Positions 39,526 to 48,056 of a stretch of DNA of 64,000 nucleotides are shown here, in pieces. The first letter of the stretch is position 1, and every line of letters begins with the position of its first letter. The notes beneath the pieces were generated by a model, which ran no database searches, was not told the origin of the DNA, and worked only from the letters and a program-made list of their open reading frames with translations. Where the stretch lies: assembly GCA_947498355.1 (NCBI GenBank), contig CANMKA010000012.1:36550-100549 (forward strand), read 5' to 3'. Origin of the DNA: an uncultured Paraglaciecola sp. (GTDB lineage Bacteria; Pseudomonadota; Gammaproteobacteria; Enterobacterales; Alteromonadaceae). The position numbers and the translations under genes are program-made.

Positions 39526-39540
39526 ACAAGTCACGTGCCA
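39526..39540 (-). promoter_or_regulatory. Sigma-54 promoter of pspA
   Basis: On the minus strand TGGCAC-GTGAC-TTGTT matches the -24/-12 consensus TGGCAC-N5-TTGCW with one mismatch. The -12 element lies about 60 bases before the pspA start codon. Known psp operons are driven by sigma-54 with the enhancer protein PspF, so this site fits well. PspF itself is not in the window. Confidence 0.82.
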
Positions 39541-39865
39541 TCATGCTAAATCACTGTAAGTATTGAATTTTTTGATAACGCAATGATTTTGAAAAGTACA
39601 GATTAGTATATTTAACCAACTTTTTAGTGGATTTGACTTACTCAAATTGAGCTTGGTGATATTGACCAATTACCTCAAGCCAGAACAACTAAGATTGAGA
39701 AGAAAACTCTAAAATTGAGAATAAATACGTTAGAAAGCCAAGGGATACAAGTTTAATGAAGAGAGAATATTTAACCTGAACCCAATGTATGAATTCAGGT
39801 TATTAAGGAGGATCTAACAAGGAATCGAATCAAAACAGGAGGAGAGAAAGTGTTTAACGTGGCCT

Positions 39866-39967
39866 CTACGTGAATAGCTTGTGTACCAAACTAAAGGCTA
39901 GTCCGCCAAATACGTAGGTCATAACCGGCAATAACAACATTATGAGTAAAGATGATTGAAAAAACAT
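39866..39967 (-). CDS. 33-residue single-helix membrane protein
   Basis: This frame encodes 33 residues: a short polar start (MFFQSS), one long hydrophobic helix (LLIMLLLLPVMTYVFGGLAF) and a basic end (SLVHKLFT). AAGGAG lies 7 bases before the ATG, the strongest kind of start signal. It lies between pspA and dusA in an otherwise gene-free region and has the same strand as pspA. A sigma-54-like sequence lies about 140 bases upstream. No family is recognised; a link to the psp response is an inference. Confidence 0.6.
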   Translation of the reverse strand: MFFQSSLLIMLLLPVMTYVFGGLAFSLVHKLFT

Positions 39968-40101
39968 ACCTATACTCCTTCTCGGTTAACAAGTGTAAAA
40001 TTTTGATAGTTGATTTTGTCGTTAAGCATGACCCATTCCTTTAATTAACAATAAACTGCCTGAACAAGGTGAGCAGTTGTATATATAGTCGAGGGATGTT
40101 T

Positions 40102-40117
40102 AGCGATAGTTGTGCCA
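40102..40117 (-). promoter_or_regulatory. Possible sigma-54 promoter upstream of the 33-residue membrane protein
   Basis: On the minus strand TGGCAC-AACTA-TCGCT has a perfect -24 element and a -12 element with one mismatch (TCGC for TTGC). It points toward the small membrane protein gene with a leader of about 120 bases. It may be coincidental, but the nearby pspA has a better copy of the same promoter type. Confidence 0.4.
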
Positions 40118-40219
40118 ATATTAAAATAAATTTTAACTTGTTGATTTTAATGTTAATTACATTTTTGGATAGAAGTAAAAAAAGCCGAACTAGTCAATTT
40201 TTTTATTAGATGTAGAATC

Positions 40220-40237
40220 TGACCACCTAAGTGGTCA
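40220..40237. promoter_or_regulatory. TGACCAC dyad downstream of dusA
   Basis: TGACCAC-CTAA-GTGGTCA is a perfect 7-bp inverted repeat about 45 bases after the dusA stop. It resembles an operator half-site pair and could also act as a weak dusA terminator. There is no T tract on the minus strand to settle it. Confidence 0.3.
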
Positions 40238-40282
40238 AATTTACTATTGCGGTCAAAGGTTCTGTTTGTGAAAAACAGAGAG

Positions 40283-41359
40283 TTAGGCTGAAGGTTTACC
40301 TTCTGCTTGAAATTGATGGGCTTTGGTTTGCGCTTCGAGTAAGGCATCTAGCCCGTTAGTTAAGAGTTCGACGCCCGCAGATTTTTGAGTGCCGTTTTGG
40401 CTTAAAAATCGTCGCCAAATTCGCCCTCCAGGTTGACCTTGAAACAGCCCAAGCATATGTCTAGCGACATGCCATACTCGGCCCCCATCAGCAATATGTT
40501 GCTCGACGTAAGGTAACATGGCCTGAACGACCTCTATTCGGGTTTTTACTGGCGATGAGTCTTGATAAAACAGCTGGTCAACGCCAGCGAGTATATAAGG
40601 GTTGCTGTATACTTCGCGGCCAATCATCACGCTGTCGACATGAGCGAGGTGCTCAGCGGTTTGCTCTAAGGTATTAATGCCACCATTAATGCCAATATGT
40701 AAATCTGGGAATTCTTGTTTAAGTTGGTAAACCCTATCGTACATCAAAGGCGGCACGTCACGGTTTTGTTTGGGGCTTAGACCTTGCAGCCAAGCCTTGC
40801 GGGCATGAACCACAAAAGTATTGCATCCGGCATCGGCAACGGTTTCGATAAACCGAGTTAAATCTTGGTACTCGTCCATATCGTCTATGCCGATCCTCGA
40901 TTTGACTGTAACCGGAATATCCACACTGGCTTGCATGCTTTCAATACATTGGGCTACTGTCTTAGGCTCGGCCATTAGGCAAGCACCAAAACGGCCATTT
41001 TGTACGCGATCCGAAGGACAACCGACGTTGATATTTACTTCGTCATAACCGTAAGTTTGTGCCTCAACCGCACAGCGAGCCATATCGGTAGGATCAGAGC
41101 CACCCAATTGCAGCGCCACCGGATGTTCAGCTTGATTAAACGCCAAATAATCACCCTTACCAAAAATAATAGCGCCCGTTGTGACCATTTCTGTGTATAG
41201 CAATGTGTGTTGAGATATTTGTCGCAAAAAATAACGGCAATGCTTATCTGTCCAATCCAGCATTGGAGCCACCGAGAAGCGCCTATCAAGCTCCCGCCTT
41301 ACGCCAGAACCTTTATATAACTGTTTTTCATCACTTTTTAAATGCACGTTTTCGCTCAT
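40283..41359 (-). CDS. dusA: tRNA-dihydrouridine(20/20a) synthase DusA
   Basis: DusA reduces uridines 20 and 20a of tRNA with FMN and NADPH. The TIM-barrel protein has the FMN segment SVAPMLDWTD, the catalytic cysteine region NVGCPSDRVQNGRFGACLM and IGINGGINT. The frame reaches 41422, but ATG 41359 (MSENVHL) is the likely start, giving 358 residues. The coding region up to about residue 32 lies inside the integrated element: the att core coincides with the codons for Met33-Leu-Asp-Trp36. The element has thus replaced the original start and promoter. Confidence 0.96.
   Translation of the reverse strand: MSENVHLKSDEKQLYKGSGVRRELDRRFSVAPMLDWTDKHCRYFLRQISQHTLLYTEMVTTGAIIFGKGDYLAFNQAEHPVALQLGGSDPTDMARCAVEAQTYGYDEVNINVGCPSDRVQNGRFGACLMAEPKTVAQCIESMQASVDIPVTVKSRIGIDDMDEYQDLTRFIETVADAGCNTFVVHARKAWLQGLSPKQNRDVPPLMYDRVYQLKQEFPDLHIGINGGINTLEQTAEHLAHVDSVMIGREVYSNPYILAGVDQLFYQDSSPVKTRIEVVQAMLPYVEQHIADGGRVWHVARHMLGLFQGQPGGRIWRRFLSQNGTQKSAGVELLTNGLDALLEAQTKAHQFQAEGKPSA
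41251..41263. repeat. Left attachment core (attL) in dusA
   Basis: TCCAATCCAGCAT at 41251-41263 is repeated exactly at 62325-62337. Similarity continues for another 13 bases on one side (9 of 13 identical). On the minus strand it encodes MLDW of DusA. The 5' end of dusA is a known target of a family of dusA-associated integrases. Confidence 0.9.
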
Positions 41360-41392
41360 TTTTCCATATTCTTGTACGTTTTTGCATTGAAA

Positions 41393-41433
41393 GTACCCTG
41401 AGGGTACAATGCTGGGGTACAATTATAGTACCC
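41393..41433. repeat. Cluster of four GTACCC/GGGTAC sites at the left end (possible integrase arm sites)
   Basis: GTACCC lies at 41393 and 41428 and the complement GGGTAC at 41402 and 41415. They form two inverted pairs, one with a 3-base and one with a 7-base spacer. The same hexamer occurs twice near the right end. Position just outside int and inside attL fits arm-type integrase sites or an int operator. Confidence 0.6.
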
Positions 41434-41476
41434 TACTGAATTCAGACATTGTGGTTAGTATACAGGAGGCGGTTAA

Positions 41477-42688
41477 ATGGCGACAGTGAATATAGAACAA
41501 CGTAAGACTAAGAAAGGGATTAAATTTCGTGCTCGTGTGCGGCTAAGAAATGAGCTACTTGAAAAAGGTTATTACGAAGAAAGCAATACTTTCACTACCA
41601 AAGCAAAAGCAAGGCACTGGGCAACAAACCGCGCTCAGTATCTCGATGTTCACGGCATGCCGCAAGCTGGGGTTAAAGAGACTGATTTAAGAGACGTTTC
41701 GCTAACTACATTAATCAATATGTATTTAGACCAATATCGACACGAACTCGGTCGTAGTAAATATTATGCGTTAAAAGCTATTGCCCAAAGAGATATCGCC
41801 ATCAATTTAGTATCTGCATTTACTGTCGAAGATATTGTTAATTACGCCAAAGAAAGAAAGGCTGAGGGTGTTTCGGCGTATACCACTTACCAAGACATTT
41901 TATACATTAAGTCTGTAATAGCAGTCGCCCACGAAAAAGAGTTTCAAGTGAGAGGTGATATCAACTTCATATTGGAAGCTATCAAAAAATTTAAAGACGA
42001 TATTAAGAATAATGTTCCAAAACATAAACGTCTTGTCGAATTTACTGCAAATGAAAGAACTGAACTCCCAACAAGAAAAGAAATGGAACTTTTACGCGAT
42101 GCTTTAAAAACTCGTGAAGAACACCAAAGCGCTAAAATCCCATATTTACAGATTCTTGATTTTGCCATTGCCTCCTGCATGCGTGTGTCAGAGATTTGTC
42201 GAATAAAGTGGGAAAACTTTGATGAAGACCAACACACAGTCGTGGTTGAAGACAGAAAGCACCCTACGAACAAAATAGGAAACCATGTACCAGTCCCATT
42301 AATCAGCGGTGCATATGAAATCGTTATGGAGCGAAAGAAACAGCTAATCGAAAAGCTCAAAGAAAAAGGTGAAAAATTTGACCCGCAAGCCAAAATATTT
42401 CCCTACGAAGCTCGCTCTGTCACCGCTGGCTGGCAACGCAGCCGTAAAAAACTCATTGAGGAAGGGCATAGTATAAGACAAATTCGCTTCCATGATTTAC
42501 GAGCTTACGGCGCGTCTTTACTTATGGATAAAGGATGGTCACTTTCCAAAGTATCAAAAGTGACAGGCCATCGTGACATGAACGTTTTAAATAATATTTA
42601 TAATCGATTAGACGTAACCAAAATAGCATTAGATGATTTCAATGAAAGGCATGGACTAAACAAAGAAAAAAGGACTGAACATCAATAG
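41477..42688 (+). CDS. int: Site-specific tyrosine integrase (dusA-type)
   Basis: The 403-residue tyrosine recombinase catalyses integration and excision at dusA. It has an N-terminal arm-binding part, a SAM-like core-binding domain and a catalytic domain. The catalytic residues are Arg236 (CMRVSE), His339-X2-Arg342 (HDLR), His365 (TGHRD) and the nucleophile Tyr375 (NIYNR). AGGAGG precedes the ATG at the right distance. It lies divergent from dusA and next to the left att core, as expected for dusA-associated integrases. Confidence 0.96.
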   Translation: MATVNIEQRKTKKGIKFRARVRLRNELLEKGYYEESNTFTTKAKARHWATNRAQYLDVHGMPQAGVKETDLRDVSLTTLINMYLDQYRHELGRSKYYALKAIAQRDIAINLVSAFTVEDIVNYAKERKAEGVSAYTTYQDILYIKSVIAVAHEKEFQVRGDINFILEAIKKFKDDIKNNVPKHKRLVEFTANERTELPTRKEMELLRDALKTREEHQSAKIPYLQILDFAIASCMRVSEICRIKWENFDEDQHTVVVEDRKHPTNKIGNHVPVPLISGAYEIVMERKKQLIEKLKEKGEKFDPQAKIFPYEARSVTAGWQRSRKKLIEEGHSIRQIRFHDLRAYGASLLMDKGWSLSKVSKVTGHRDMNVLNNIYNRLDVTKIALDDFNERHGLNKEKRTEHQ

Positions 42689-42816
42689 ATAAAGGAATTT
42701 TAACATCCCACAATTTCAACAAATGTGATAGCGTATTCCGTAGAAAAACTAATTTTTAAATCCCGATAACAAAAGTCAATCGGTTACGGAAAACAGAACA
42801 AAATATAGGGTAATTT

Positions 42817-44835
42817 ATGGGCGAGCACTTCTCAAAAACAGCAGCATTAATTTGGTCAGTTGCTGATCTTCTTCGTGGCGATTTCAAACAAAGCCAATAT
42901 GGACGAATTATACTTCCTTTCACCCTGCTTCGCCGTTTGGAATGTGTTCTCGAACCAACAAAAAACGATGTGATTGCTAAGTACGAAACGATAAAAGCAA
43001 TGCCCCATGAAGCACAAGAAAAGATCTTATCGGTATCTGCAAAGCAAAGCTTTTATAACACTTCGAAAATGGATTTAACGAAACTGGGTGAAACCAGCGT
43101 TGCTCAAAACCTTGAAAGCTACGTGCAATCTTTCAGCTCAAATGCTCGTGAAATTTTTGAGCACTTTGACTTCTTTAATACCATCGACAAGCTTTCAGAA
43201 GCTGACTTGCTTTACAAAGTAGCAAAACGATTTGCTACAACGGATCTGCACCCAGAAGTTATTGATAACTATCACATGGGGCTGACTTTTGAAGAATTAA
43301 TTCGCCGCTTTGCGGAAAGCTCCAATGAAACGGCTGGTGAACACTTTACCCCAAGAGATATTGTCCGTTTAACGACCTCTTTGGTTTTTTGCCATGACGA
43401 TGACTTATTAACAAAACAAGGACTGGTAAGAAGTATTTACGACCCCACAGCGGGAACAGGTGGTTTCTTATCTTCTGGTATGGAATATGTTCACGAGCTA
43501 AATGACAAAGCCGCTCTTTCGGCTTTTGGTCAGGAACTAAATCCAGAGTCATACGCAATATGCAAAGCAGATATGCTTATCAAAGGGCAAAAGGTCGATA
43601 ATATAAAACTTGGTAATACTCTATCTGACGATCACCTACCTGCGGATAAATTTGACTATATGCTTTCTAATCCACCATTTGGTGTCGATTGGAAAAAGGT
43701 TCAGAAAAAGATTAATGACGAACACAAGTTTAAAGGGTTCGAAGGTCGTTTTGGTGCTGGTTTACCACGAGTCTCTGACGGTTCCCTTTTATTCTTAATG
43801 CACCTTGTCAGCAAAATGCGCCCTAAGCATGAAGGCGGTTCTCGCATTGGCATTATTTTGAATGGTTCACCGCTATTTACTGGCAGTGCTGGCAGTGGCG
43901 AAAGTGAGATCAGACGTTATTTATTGGAACATGACTTAGTTGAAGCAATCATTGCCCTACCAACGGATATGTTCTACAACACGGGGATTGCAACCTACGT
44001 CTGGATTTTAACTAACAGCAAACCCGAAGGCAGAGAAAAGCAGGTTCAGCTTATAAATGCCAGCGTTGACGATAAAGAAGCTCCTGATAACAATTTTTAT
44101 GTCGCCATGCGTAAATCATTAGGCAGCAAACGCCGAGAACTTCCTGAGTCTAAGATTGATGAAATCGTTAAACTATATGGTCAGTTTGAACAGGCTAAGA
44201 ACAGCAAAATATTTAGCTACAAAGAATTTGGTTATCGCCGTATTACCGTTGAACGTCCGTTACAGCTGGCGTTTGATGCAACCGAAGATAAATTACACGC
44301 TTATTTGTCAGATCATCATGAAAAGCTAAAAAAGAAGGCTCCTGAACTTTCTTTGGAAGAAGTTGAAGAAAGTCATCCACCATCAGGTTACCAGACTCTC
44401 CAAAGGTTAATAGGTCAGCCTATCATTATGAGTCGAAATGAGTTCTTAGCCCAATTTAACGAAAAGCTTACTGCTGCCGAGGTTAAAGCTCTATGCAAGT
44501 ACTTTGGCGAACACAATGATGAGGCTGAAATTTGCTATGTTGAATCTGGTAAAAACAAAGGTCAACCAGAACCAAACCCAGACCTAAGGGACAACGAGAA
44601 TGTTCCACTAACAGAGTCCGTACAAAGTTACTTTGAACGTGAAGTGTTACCTCATGTACCAAATGCTTGGATTGACGAAAGCAAACGCGATGAAAAAGAT
44701 GGAGAAGTAGGTATTGTAGGCTATGAAATCCCATTTAATCGCCATTTTTATGAGTACAAACCACCTAGAAAGTTGGAAGATATAGACAAAGATTTAGACA
44801 TGGTTTCAGGCGAAATTATGCAGCTATTACAATAG
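42817..44835 (+). CDS. hsdM: Type I restriction-modification system DNA methyltransferase subunit HsdM
   Basis: HsdM methylates adenine in the target sequence and forms the core of the type I complex. The 672-residue protein has an N-terminal HsdM_N helical domain, the SAM-binding motif DPTAGTGGF (from about residue 209) and the catalytic Asn285-Pro-Pro-Phe. The C-terminal region after residue 480 is longer than in the E. coli protein. It is the first gene of the plus-strand restriction operon. Confidence 0.96.
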   Translation: MGEHFSKTAALIWSVADLLRGDFKQSQYGRIILPFTLLRRLECVLEPTKNDVIAKYETIKAMPHEAQEKILSVSAKQSFYNTSKMDLTKLGETSVAQNLESYVQSFSSNAREIFEHFDFFNTIDKLSEADLLYKVAKRFATTDLHPEVIDNYHMGLTFEELIRRFAESSNETAGEHFTPRDIVRLTTSLVFCHDDDLLTKQGLVRSIYDPTAGTGGFLSSGMEYVHELNDKAALSAFGQELNPESYAICKADMLIKGQKVDNIKLGNTLSDDHLPADKFDYMLSNPPFGVDWKKVQKKINDEHKFKGFEGRFGAGLPRVSDGSLLFLMHLVSKMRPKHEGGSRIGIILNGSPLFTGSAGSGESEIRRYLLEHDLVEAIIALPTDMFYNTGIATYVWILTNSKPEGREKQVQLINASVDDKEAPDNNFYVAMRKSLGSKRRELPESKIDEIVKLYGQFEQAKNSKIFSYKEFGYRRITVERPLQLAFDATEDKLHAYLSDHHEKLKKKAPELSLEEVEESHPPSGYQTLQRLIGQPIIMSRNEFLAQFNEKLTAAEVKALCKYFGEHNDEAEICYVESGKNKGQPEPNPDLRDNENVPLTESVQSYFEREVLPHVPNAWIDESKRDEKDGEVGIVGYEIPFNRHFYEYKPPRKLEDIDKDLDMVSGEIMQLLQ

Positions 44836-45070
44836 GTTCACTCTTGATGAAGCGTTTTGTTTGCCCCCGTACAACTAAAATTATCTTGTGGTACATATTG
44901 CGCCCAAGACATTTTGCCACTACTATAATGGGTAATATACCCGCCAAGCCTATGCTGTTTGATTCGTCATTCAGTATGCTGAAATTGAGCGGGTTTTCTT
45001 TTTTTTACCCTCCTAAAAATGCCAACCGAAGCGTAATTAGTAACTCTCCTGTAATAATAAGGAGCGTTCT
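44836..45070 (+). other. Short gap between hsdM and the Abi gene
   Basis: About 235 bases separate the hsdM stop and the Abi start. They contain a TATAAT hexamer in a GGGTAATATACCC palindrome near 44931-44943, so a separate promoter for the Abi gene is possible. A frame at 44844-45074 is not supported by any protein feature. Confidence 0.35.
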
Positions 45071-46102
45071 TTGAACCCATTTTCTAAACCTTCTATCAGT
45101 GTCAATGAGCAAGTCACTTTATTGCAAAGTCGAGGGCTAAATATACAAGATACGGAGAGAGCTAAACGCTATTTAGAAGTTATTAGCTTTTTCAGGCTAT
45201 CAGCCTATATGCGCCCTTTTCAGCTTGCCCATGACGACCAGCACACTTTTAAAGACAATGCCAAGTTTCGAGAAATTGTCGCGCTATACGCTTTTGACCG
45301 CGAATTGCGTTTGATTGTCATGGACGCAGTAGAACGAATAGAGGTTGCTATTCGCTCTATGATAAACAATATTATGGGACCAACCTATCAAACCGAACAA
45401 GAACCATACAGCGGTAGTCATTGGTATTTGAATAGAGATAGATTCAATAATCGCTACAACCATCAACGCCTTCTCGATACATTAGGTTATAAGCAAGAGC
45501 AAGAAAAACGCTCTCTTCGACAAGAATTCGAAAAAATAGATAACGCCCAGCATGATGACGATAAAAAACAAATACTGAAAAACCTGAAACAACGTGAAAA
45601 CTATTGTCGTTACTATGCCAACAATTACAGTGAGCCAGAGTTGCCGCCTTGTTGGGCTGCAATAGAAGAATTAACTCTTGGTGAACTATCTCACTTGTAC
45701 AAAGGGTTAAAGCGAGACGCAGATCGTAAAGCCATCGCAAGACGGTTCAATGTACCGCAAGACAAACTCGGTAGTTGGCTACACACACTTACATTCATTC
45801 GAAATTGTTGCGCTCATCATGCAAGGTTATGGAACAGAGAACTTCCCATTGCGCCTAAACTAATGCGTGATCCCGAATGGCGATTTCCAGCGGTTCTTCC
45901 TGACACTCAAATTCAACCAGCAAAACGATTATTTTCAGTTGTATTGCTATTAGCATTTTTAATGAAGCAAGTAAGCCCAGATAGCAAATGGGTAAATAGC
46001 TTGCTGGCATTATTTACCAAATATCCAGATGTGCCATTAAAAAACATGGGCTTTCCCGAAGACTGGCAGCAGCACCCATTTTTACAAAAGGTAATTGAAT
46101 AA
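45071..46102 (+). CDS. Abi_2 (AbiD/AbiF) family protein with HEPN RNase motif
   Basis: The 343-residue protein matches Abi_2 proteins of abortive phage infection: KPSISVNEQVTLLQSRGL, ERAKRYLEVISFFRLSAYMRPF and FDRELRLIVMDAVERIEVAIRS. The C-terminal RNCCAHH carries Arg244-X4-His249, the HEPN-type ribonuclease signature. The start is TTG with AAGGAG six bases upstream. It lies between hsdM and hsdS and its stop overlaps the hsdS start, so it is made with the restriction system. It may kill or stall the cell when restriction fails, which is an inference. Confidence 0.88.
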   Translation: MNPFSKPSISVNEQVTLLQSRGLNIQDTERAKRYLEVISFFRLSAYMRPFQLAHDDQHTFKDNAKFREIVALYAFDRELRLIVMDAVERIEVAIRSMINNIMGPTYQTEQEPYSGSHWYLNRDRFNNRYNHQRLLDTLGYKQEQEKRSLRQEFEKIDNAQHDDDKKQILKNLKQRENYCRYYANNYSEPELPPCWAAIEELTLGELSHLYKGLKRDADRKAIARRFNVPQDKLGSWLHTLTFIRNCCAHHARLWNRELPIAPKLMRDPEWRFPAVLPDTQIQPAKRLFSVVLLLAFLMKQVSPDSKWVNSLLALFTKYPDVPLKNMGFPEDWQQHPFLQKVIE

Positions 46103-47367
46103 TGACAGGACGTTATCAAGCTTATCCTGAATACAAAGCTTCACCAATAGATTGGTTAGAAAAGATACCTTCACAATGGAAAACCACACGCCTGAAATAT
46201 TTGGGAAATGCCATTATTGGCTTAACATATTCACCCGATGAAGTTGTAGAGAAAGAAAGTAAAGACGCTACGTTAGTATTGAGGTCGTCTAATGTACAAA
46301 ACGGAAAAATATCTTTACTGGACAACGTATATGTAAACAAAGATATTCCCGAAAAGCTACGTACGAAAAAAGACGATATTTTAATTTGTTCTCGAAATGG
46401 TAGCCGAGCTTTAATCGGAAAAAACGCACGAATAGACGAAAGTTCTACCAATATGACGTTTGGCGCATTCATGACTATTTTCCGAAGTAGATATAATGAA
46501 TACCTATCTCATGTTTTTAACTCCAAGTTATTTGAATATCAATCAGGCTCATTTTTAACATCAACTATTAATCAGCTAACAACTGGCAATTTGAACAGTT
46601 TCGAAATTCCTTTCCCGCCAGAAGCCGAATTAAAGCCAATTATTAATTTTCTTAATCATGAAATATCCAAAATAGACAAATTGATAAGTAAACAAGAAAA
46701 GCTGATTGAACTGCTAAAAGAAAAACGCCAAGCCGTAATCTCAAATGCTGTAACCAAAGGGCTAAATCCTGATGTTGAAACGAAAGATTCGGGTGTTGAA
46801 TGGTTGGGAAAAGTGCCCATTCATTGGCGAATAGTCAAACTAAGTTATTTTTTAAAGCTACTTAGCGGAGATGGAATAACGTCAAATGAGATCGAACCAG
46901 AAGGTGAGTATCCTGTAATGGGCGGTAACGGTTTAAGAGGATTTACCAAAAATTACAACTGCGCTGGTGAATATGCATTAATTGGCCGACAAGGTGCATT
47001 ATGTGGAAACATAAATATCGCTACTGGCAAGTTTTTCGCTTCCGAACACGCTGTTGTTGTTTATCCACTTATAAACTTTAATTTAACGTTTCTATCTGAA
47101 TTTCTTCGATTTATGAACTTGGGGCAATACTCTGTTTCAGCCGCACAACCAGGCATCTCTGTTGAACGAATTAATAGATTAAAGATTGCCATACCACCAC
47201 AGAATGAACAAAAGAGCATAGGTGATGAAATTAAGGCCTATGCCTATAAGTTTGACACACTGAAAACCAAAGCGGAAACGATGATTAAAACATTAAAAGA
47301 ACGTAAGACCGCCTTAATCTCAGCAACAGTTACTGGAAAAATCGATGTAAGAAATTGGCAGGGATAG
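46102..47367 (+). CDS. hsdS: Type I restriction-modification specificity subunit HsdS
   Basis: HsdS determines the DNA sequence recognised by the complex. The 421-residue protein has two target-recognition domains, each introduced by a repeat: DWLEKIPSQWKTTRLKYL near the start and EWLGKVPIHWRIVKLSYF near residue 230. Each is followed by a coiled-coil spacer (KIDKLISKQEKLIELLKEKR; TLKTKAETMIKTLKERK). Its start codon overlaps the Abi stop codon (TAATG). Confidence 0.95.
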   Translation: MTGRYQAYPEYKASPIDWLEKIPSQWKTTRLKYLGNAIIGLTYSPDEVVEKESKDATLVLRSSNVQNGKISLLDNVYVNKDIPEKLRTKKDDILICSRNGSRALIGKNARIDESSTNMTFGAFMTIFRSRYNEYLSHVFNSKLFEYQSGSFLTSTINQLTTGNLNSFEIPFPPEAELKPIINFLNHEISKIDKLISKQEKLIELLKEKRQAVISNAVTKGLNPDVETKDSGVEWLGKVPIHWRIVKLSYFLKLLSGDGITSNEIEPEGEYPVMGGNGLRGFTKNYNCAGEYALIGRQGALCGNINIATGKFFASEHAVVVYPLINFNLTFLSEFLRFMNLGQYSVSAAQPGISVERINRLKIAIPPQNEQKSIGDEIKAYAYKFDTLKTKAETMIKTLKERKTALISATVTGKIDVRNWQG

Positions 47368-47371
47368 CTAA

Positions 47372-48040
47372 ATGATTGAATCTAAGGAATTGAGCAAAAG
47401 AATAGACGAAGATTTAGCTTTGGCTTCCAGTCGAAAATACTTGATTGTTACCTCTCTTGTACTGCTTGCTTTGTTGTTCTCTGGGGCAAAGGTAACGGAA
47501 GCAAATACATTCATATTCAAGCTGACATTTACCAATGCCAGCGGTATTGCTGATCTGTTGCTTTTATCAATCGCATTTCTACTAATTAAATACTATTCAA
47601 ATGCATCCAAGTACCACAAAGCCATTTATGAGGACTGGACACAAAGAGCGATTAAACACCCCTTCTTTTACTGGGTTTGTGAGCATAGTGATGGTCAATC
47701 AGGGCATGTCGTGGATATAGCGCCAGACTATGCTGGTTTTAATGATCACGGGTACGGTTATGAAGAGGATGAAAAGTTAAACTGGGCACTGCATGTTAAT
47801 TTCTTACTGAATGCACAAATTCAATATGATTTATTTAATCGGCACGGACACATGCAGGACAAAAAGGTCTATGTATTTCGATTAAAACATCCAATCAAGT
47901 CATTTAGGGCAATATGGGTTATTTTAAAGCACTGGATTGAAGCTCAAACAAGATTTCGTGAGTCAATAGAAATATATGCCCCTTACTTTATAGCGTTTTT
48001 CACTACAACATTAGCAATAGTAAAGAAATTATCGGCTTAG
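47372..48040 (+). CDS. Membrane protein of unknown function inside the type I RM operon
   Basis: The 222-residue protein has a coiled-coil-like start, two transmembrane helices (about residues 24-43 and 51-73) and one at the C-terminus (about 199-217). The soluble middle part contains WVCEHSDGQSGHVVDIAPDY and a stretch with several aromatic residues. No family is recognised. It starts 4 bases after hsdS and ends 16 bases before hsdR, so it is cotranscribed. A membrane-linked accessory role in phage defence is conceivable but not shown. Confidence 0.8.
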   Translation: MIESKELSKRIDEDLALASSRKYLIVTSLVLLALLFSGAKVTEANTFIFKLTFTNASGIADLLLLSIAFLLIKYYSNASKYHKAIYEDWTQRAIKHPFFYWVCEHSDGQSGHVVDIAPDYAGFNDHGYGYEEDEKLNWALHVNFLLNAQIQYDLFNRHGHMQDKKVYVFRLKHPIKSFRAIWVILKHWIEAQTRFRESIEIYAPYFIAFFTTTLAIVKKLSA

Positions 48041-48056
48041 ATAATCAAGGATAGAT

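Noticed and set aside
39661..39865. Search for a CRISPR array or small RNA in the pspA-dusA gap
   Set aside because: No regular direct repeats and no strong terminator hairpin were seen apart from the small membrane gene and the TGACCAC dyad.
44844..45074. Open frame between hsdM and the Abi gene
   Set aside because: It has no ribosome binding site, no protein features and ends inside the Abi gene; the stretch is better read as a regulatory gap.
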